The notes under the pieces were generated by a model. The model searched no databases. It was not told the DNA's origin and worked only from the letters and a program-made list of their open reading frames with translations. This document shows positions 1 through 15,795 of a stretch of 15,795 bases of DNA, one piece after another. The first letter of the stretch is position 1; the number at the start of each line of letters is the position of its first letter. Source of the stretch: Phoronis ovalis (Eukaryota > Phoronida > Phoronidae); assembly GCA_028565635.1 (NCBI GenBank), contig JAOXYB010026235.1:1-15795 (forward strand), given 5' to 3'. The translations under genes and the position numbers were made by a program.

Positions 1-1147
1 GGGCCTTGAACCACCCACCCACTAAACGAACAATGAACGTATAGAATCGGTTTGCGAACTTTTGAGATTTTCCCTAATGTTATATGTTGTTTTTAATAAA
101 TTGTCTATAAGTTCAAGCACTGAAGAAACTATAGGTCTATAGAATTTTATTTTTGTTGAAAGATATATGTATACCAAGGTGCATGTAGCATCTTTGAAGG
201 TTGGATCATTCTTGGATTAGTTAGAAAGATTGTTTTTGGGCAGATTTTAATAATGCTGCAGAAGTCTGCTAAGTCCACTGTTTGATCACACAAGAAAGAC
301 CTACAACTAACAAAAAATTACCTTATGCTTCCCAAGAACTCAGTGTAGTCTATTACCGTACTTATTAAGAATAGGCAGTATTATCTTTTTAAGCAATTTA
401 GATGTTATCCCTATATATCAATTTTTATATTAATGTTGAATAATAAGTGTATTTATGGTAGCTAACCTAATTTTCTGCGTGAAATAAGAAAGCTCCAAAT
501 TTCAGGAGATTTCCATAAAAAGAAACAATATGTTTCATGAAAGTCCTATATTAGTAATATGTAGTACGGTAGGTAGGATTTGTTTTGCACTAACTTCTGC
601 AAGTCTACAAAGTCAACATGAAAAATATCTAGATCTGCATAATTAAAGCAGAATGTTAAAAAGCAATACTGAGAAATCAATGGTTTATTCATGAAAATGC
701 AAATATATCAAAGTTGACATCTGTTCATGTCTAAAATTGTTTGCTTGCCAATTATATTTGTGATGTTCGTAAATAAATTATGCAAAAAATTGTTTTGTTC
801 AAAGTTACTTCATGGGAAAGAAAGTGTATCTGGAAATTGTAAAAAATGCTGTTTAGTAATGTGCACAATGTTTATTACATTGCCTAGAATTTAAGTGAAA
901 CTAAATTGCTTTTTGCAAGTGCCATCTTCAACAAGGTTCTTGTTTTATTGTGCCAGCTTAGTAAATGATAGTGTGCTGTTACAGGAAGGGCATAGTTAAA
1001 GTCATGGTTGATTTAATATCATTGTAGTATTTGTAGGACTTGGTTGACATGAGGTTATAGAATTACATTAGAATTCATAAATCAATATATGTTTATATAG
1101 TGGGTCAAGTGCGCCAGAATATTATTATCTCTCTAATGTTGTTTTTG

Positions 1148-1191
1148 ATAATGAATTATTTCCAAGGCAATAAATAATGAATTACTTCCAA
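1148..1191. repeat. 18-bp direct repeat
   Basis: ATAATGAATTATTTCCAA at 1148-1165 recurs as ATAATGAATTACTTCCAA at 1174-1191, with one transition difference and an 8-base spacer. It looks like a local duplication in AT-rich non-coding DNA. I see no function. Confidence 0.6.
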
Positions 1192-2205
1192 ACATTATTT
1201 TTTCATTAAATTTAGATTTTTAATAGCTATACTAGATAGGGATTGGTTTTTGTGATAAATTTAATGGTTACAAATTTGTAATGTTATGAGAAGTTAACCT
1301 AGATCAGAGTGAATGACCTGCAAGCAAAATTAAGTCCAATGTGGATACTAATCATATCAGTAGATGTGATGTTTACAACCAATGCTGTTCTCACCAAGTA
1401 TTGTCAGGAAAATTCTTGATAGGGCTTTTCATAAAGCACTTCATGAAAGACAAATTTGACTATGTAACATTTAATATGTTACTGTAGACTGTTAAATACA
1501 GTACATATTTATTATTCTGGTAAACATTACTACAAGTGCTGTAATGCTGTCCTATGACTCAAGTACCCCACTGATTTATTATTTGTGTTTTGTGTCAAAT
1601 AATAACACTAGGTACAGGTGCACAGCTGATCTGGTTCAGATGAGTCACATTGATAAAATGTCTGCATCCATGCTAATACAGTCACTGTATCCCAGCTGTC
1701 TCATCTTATTGGTTCAGATATAATTGACATTTTTACCTTATACATACCTAAGATACCCCATGATAATTAAACAGTTGTGAGAATGTTCTGAGATATTTAC
1801 CTAGATTCAAAAGTGAACTATGAAGGAGAATCAATGCATTTCTGCCAGGTACTTTAGTGTGTGTAATATATTTTCTGTGGCAACTTTGGTTAAATTAGCT
1901 TCAGGAAGAGATGCAGTTTTTGAGTACATTCACACATAGTCTAAGTTTAGACCTGAGACTAATATAACTAAAACCATTGTTGTATTTGTTTGTTAAAATG
2001 TGTTATTTTTAATTTTCTTAAAACCATGCTGTAGTTAAATACTACAAAATTGAGTTTATATAAAAGTTTCTATCCCTATATGCAACAAAGGACAACATAT
2101 ATATAATAATAATATGGTTCTATTAATTTTAATACAAATTTTTAACTTTTACGAGCTTATAGTTTTAAAACAATTTATTTAGTAAATTTATAAGGTATAT
2201 AGTTA

Positions 2206-2486
2206 GAGACTAATTCACACATAAAATTTCAAACCGGTTTGAAAATATGGATTTACAGATTTTTAAGATCGGTTTGGCAAATCTGTGTCCATATGCAAAA
2301 AAATAACGGTCAAGCCGGCTTAACTAAGCTATACGTGTCTACTATTTCCCCACTATTTCCTATGTTGTTAAATCGGCTTGTTTGTTTGCACCATGAATTT
2401 CTAACTGGTTTGAAATTCCGCAAGCTTGGGTAGGTGGTGTAGCCAAACCGCTGCCCAACCAGTTTGAAATGTTGTGTGAACAGCTC
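2206..2486. mobile_element. MITE-like inverted-repeat element (non-autonomous DNA transposon remnant)
   Basis: The left end (2206-2240: GAGACTAATTCACACA, then ATTTCAAACCGGTT) is mirrored by the reverse complement of the right end (2452-2486: GAGCTGTTCACACA, then ATTTCAAACTGGTT). The inward similarity continues: CGGTTTGGC near 2270 matches the reverse complement of GCCAAACCG near 2442, and CAAGCCGGCTTAAC near 2311 matches the reverse complement of the segment around 2370. The whole 281 bp is therefore a degenerate foldback. I see no transposase and no clear target-site duplication, so the superfamily is uncertain; a PIF/Harbinger-like or hAT-like origin is possible. A 64-codon open frame inside it (2239-2433) is a by-product of the repeats. 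Confidence 0.7.
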
Positions 2487-3190
2487 CAGTGCTTGTGTTG
2501 CTGTTGTTTTTTTTTGTCACAAATGGGCAAGTTAACACTTACCTGTCTGTGTTCAGGTTAATAGTTCTAAAGTATCCTGCTTAAATAGTTTGTGAGAGAC
2601 TCCATAATGTCTCCTCTGTTTGATAATGTGTAATTAGAATTCCTACAAGTTTTGTTTATTCTATAGATAGAACTATTGTTGGTTGTTTTGTTAGAACTAC
2701 CATCAAAGAATTAAAATACAGTATTATCATGAACTCCATTGTTCATATCAAGTATCCTGCATAAGCAAATAGCAATTTTCTACTACATAATTAGCATATG
2801 AAAATATAAATATATGTGTGGAATCAAATTAGGTCTTCATGTTCCAGTTTAATAGGGTCCTTACTGTGAATTCCAAATATCTGTATTAAGTAGAAGTTTG
2901 GCTTTTGACTTTGGTGTGCTGCAGAATTAAGTAAGATAATGCATCCATATCTAGATAACAGTGGGTGCTACACCTAGGAAATCAATTGGTGTTCTGTAGT
3001 TTGCTGGCACATCTGTGGTATTAAGCTATCACTAGTTATGGTATCTGGAGTTTTAGAATAGTTATATTATTGACAGATTGCTATTTAATATAGAGAGCTA
3101 GAAGACAAATCAATGCCAATACACTAAACATTGTTATGTAGTAGTTACATCATTGTTTGATTATACATGTATACATTAGCCCTAATAATA

Positions 3191-3263
3191 GGTCCAACAT
3201 CTGACATATTGGTCCCAACATCTGACGTATTGGTCCCAACATCTGACGTACTGGTCCCAACAT
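3191..3263. repeat. 21-bp tandem repeat, about 3.5 copies
   Basis: The unit is GGTCCCAACATCTGACGTAT plus T. Copies lie at 3191-3210 (20 bp, one C lost), 3211-3231, 3232-3252 and a partial copy at 3253-3263. Copies differ at only a few positions, so expansion is fairly recent. It is in non-coding sequence, and the TGACGTA core resembles a CRE/bZIP half-site by chance or otherwise. Confidence 0.9.
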
Positions 3264-4529
3264 TTTCCTATTCAGAAACTACAGTCTTTCAAATTTAATA
3301 AAATGTCATCCATACAATGAAATTATTGATACAGCAATTATTATCTAGTTAAGAAAGTACAAATCTGCACCTGTAAACAAGTCAGATGGTTAAAAATCAC
3401 TGAAAATCAATGTAGATGCCCTTGAGTTAAGAATCAACAAATGTTGTGGCACAAGAAATATTGTTAATTTCGAAAGACGATAGATTTTGAATAGGAAAGT
3501 GTTAGGACCACTACATTATTTGGACTATGTATGCATATGATAGTCAGTTGACCCCTAATAGTAGGAAATAAATGTTATTGGTCTTGGTCTGGTCAATTCC
3601 TATGTTGTTGTAATGTACAAACAGGATTTGCTGGCTGTAGAAAACACTTGAGAAAAACATAGTATCAGGCCATGTAAAGTTTGAGGCATAGAATAATTGT
3701 TCACAAACCAAGTGTGAATGCCAAATGGTTGTTATATTTTTGCATATATTCTGAGGAGCTAAACTTACAATTCCATCTCTAACAGTTCTTGACAGTTCTA
3801 TAGATTATCAGATATCAAGGAGTCCCAGAATAGGTAAATTCAATTTATTTCAAAACACACCCATAACTAATGCACAGAAACTAGTTTATTCAGAGAGCTT
3901 TTACAAATATCTTTGTTCTTTAGCGTTCTTCCTTATTAGTGTAAATACAATAATAATAGTACAATAGTAATGAGGAAGCTACTACAAAATCAGCTTTCCT
4001 ACACTATTGCTCATCAAGTCAAACCCTTTAATGTTGTCACTCAAAGTGTTGAATCCTTTGGCAAATGTAATCTGTGAATTTTCCACATGTAGTAAATCTA
4101 TATAATTTGTATGTATTCCTGAAGACAAATTAATTAGTTGCTTTGTTTATTCATTTAGCCAATGAAGCAGAACTTAACTGTAAAGCTTTCTATTATATCT
4201 TGAATGAGCATAGTAATTACAGCTGAAGATAATATTACTGGCATTATAAATGTGTACTCCAAGTACAAATTTTTTTTTTGACAACAGTACAACCATTCTG
4301 GCCTGGACACATTTCCTCATAACTAAATCTTTCCTGGAATGCAAGCTTCTATGATGGACTGGGACTGGGGGTATTGGTGTTTACACATTTTGTTATATAA
4401 ACTAAAATTTGTTTTCTCTATTCAGTTTCTGCAGAGCAAAGTGGGAGCAACATGTTAAAACTGCAGTTTAAGAGTTGCACAATTAGAAATATTAAAGCAT
4501 TAGTTCCAGCACTAGTCTCACTAACTTAG

Positions 4530-15339
<10,810 letters not shown>

Positions 15340-15484
15340 AGCGATTTCTCTATGTATTGCGACCGAGATCACTTTCAATATGACCGATTGGTGGCCATGT
15401 TTCTTCCAAGATGGTACACCACCACAAAAACAACATCCAATGTTGGACTCTTCACAACAAATGACTGAGAAGTAACAGTAAGTC

Positions 15485-15537
15485 CAGTCTACGGGAAAAG
15501 ATTGCCAAAGTTGGCTTGTTGCCACTCGCCTAGACTG
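15485..15537 (+). repeat. Nested stem-loop in the putative 3' UTR
   Basis: CAGTCTA (15485-15491) is fully complementary to TAGACTG (15531-15537), enclosing an inner inverted pair GCCAA (15504-15508) and TTGGC (15511-15515). RNA could fold into a two-tier hairpin. No known element is recognised. Confidence 0.4.
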
Positions 15538-15623
15538 ACCTCAGTCCCTTTTGGGTGTTTTTAAACCGTATTCATTTATAACTTGTCAAAATTTTCTTGT
15601 TTTAGTTTACACCAGTACCTTTT

Positions 15624-15659
15624 ACCCAGTATCAAATGTTCACCCAGTATCAAATGTAC
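15624..15659. repeat. 18-bp tandem duplication in the putative 3' UTR
   Basis: ACCCAGTATCAAATGTTC (15624-15641) is followed at once by ACCCAGTATCAAATGTAC (15642-15659), differing at one base. The near identity indicates a recent duplication. Confidence 0.9.
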
Positions 15660-15662
15660 ATA
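15655..15662 (+). promoter_or_regulatory. Pumilio-type element TGTACATA
   Basis: TGTACATA fits the UGUANAUA consensus of Pumilio/PUF RNA-binding proteins and lies close to the first poly(A) signal. Pumilio represses many neuronal mRNAs. A single 8-base match may be chance, and it matters only if this region is transcribed as 3' UTR. Confidence 0.3.
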
Positions 15663-15684
15663 TATACCAAAATAGCATATATTA

Positions 15685-15690
15685 AATAAA
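15685..15690 (+). terminator. Poly(A) signal AATAAA (proximal)
   Basis: Canonical hexamer 346 bases after the tail stop codon, followed by AT-rich sequence. Use of this site would give a shorter UTR. Confidence 0.45.
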
Positions 15691-15771
15691 ACAACTATTG
15701 ACACTTTTTAGGGACTTGCATGATTTTTTCTGCTCATGTGTAATATTATACAACCAAATATGATATTTTAC

Positions 15772-15777
15772 AATAAA
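15772..15777 (+). terminator. Poly(A) signal AATAAA (distal)
   Basis: Canonical hexamer, with a T-rich and AT-rich context upstream. The window stops 18 bases downstream, within the usual 10-30 base distance to a cleavage site, so this may be the annotated transcript end. AATAAA is frequent in AT-rich DNA, so the hexamer alone is weak evidence. Confidence 0.55.
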
Positions 15778-15795
15778 TGATATTACAATAATAAT

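Larger units (their letters stand above)
15340..15795 (+). other. Putative 3' UTR of the short isoform
   Basis: After the TAA, 456 bases follow without a recognisable coding exon. The first 200 bases are less AT-rich and richer in CpG than the introns, and the region becomes AT-rich near two AATAAA hexamers. The window ends 18 bases after the second hexamer, a normal distance to a cleavage site. If the donor at 15221 is used, all of this is intron instead. Confidence 0.5.

Noticed and set aside
1-60. Possible first exon with ATGAAC before GTATAG near position 32
   Set aside because: Weak donor, only two codons, and the phase (0) does not fit the exon at 4586. A non-coding first exon cannot be excluded but is not supported.
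2239-2433. 64-codon + strand frame ending at a GGGTAGGT donor-like site in the correct phase for the next exon
   Set aside because: Although the phase would fit the exon at 4586, the frame lies wholly inside the MITE-like inverted repeat and its peptide shows nothing of a Vilse N-terminus.

Overview
This is an AT-rich, intron-rich eukaryotic window, most likely from an arthropod and probably an insect. It carries the 5' part of one gene on the + strand: the orthologue of Drosophila vilse (RhoGAP93B, CrGAP), called ARHGAP39 in vertebrates. Two things support this. The first is a pair of WW domains encoded by exons at 4586-4687 and 7289-7427. The second is the sequence just after the second WW domain (DIIPLAKLQ joined by splicing to TLKQNTE), which is a family hallmark as I recall it. 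Species cannot be fixed from the sequence. I see no bacterial-type genes, rRNA, tRNA or CRISPR array, and no convincing gene on the - strand.

Layout: 1-4585 is non-coding, most likely the first intron and/or upstream sequence. It holds a 281-bp inverted-repeat transposon remnant (2206-2486), a 21-bp tandem repeat (3191-3263) and an 18-bp direct repeat (1148-1191). Five coding exons follow at 4586-4687, 7289-7427, 11240-11335, 11621-11704 and 13459-15220 (or 15339). Every junction is GT/AG and keeps the frame, giving 766 residues within the window if the last exon is read to its stop. The start codon and N-terminal tip lie in an upstream exon that I could not find here. The introns contain a 90-bp near-perfect palindrome with 9-bp target duplications (7935-8042), a second hairpin (8326-8365), a TA microsatellite and small tandem duplications.

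From known family biology, Vilse proteins couple Robo-type receptors, through their WW domains, to Rac/Cdc42 inactivation by a C-terminal MyTH4-RhoGAP module. That module is absent here and would be encoded downstream of the donor at 15220/15221. The large last exon encodes a Ser/Arg/His-rich, disordered linker with several internal repeats, a basophilic-kinase motif array, a Pro-rich patch, two YxN motifs and a duplicated coiled-coil-like segment.

The main surprise is at the 3' end. If the donor at 15221 is ignored, the frame stays open for 39 residues, ends in a strongly hydrophobic helix followed by one residue and a stop, and is followed by a UTR-like region with two AATAAA signals. The second signal is 18 bases before the window end. 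This predicts a short, GAP-less, tail-anchored WW isoform made by intronic polyadenylation. It is an inference that RNA evidence could confirm or reject.
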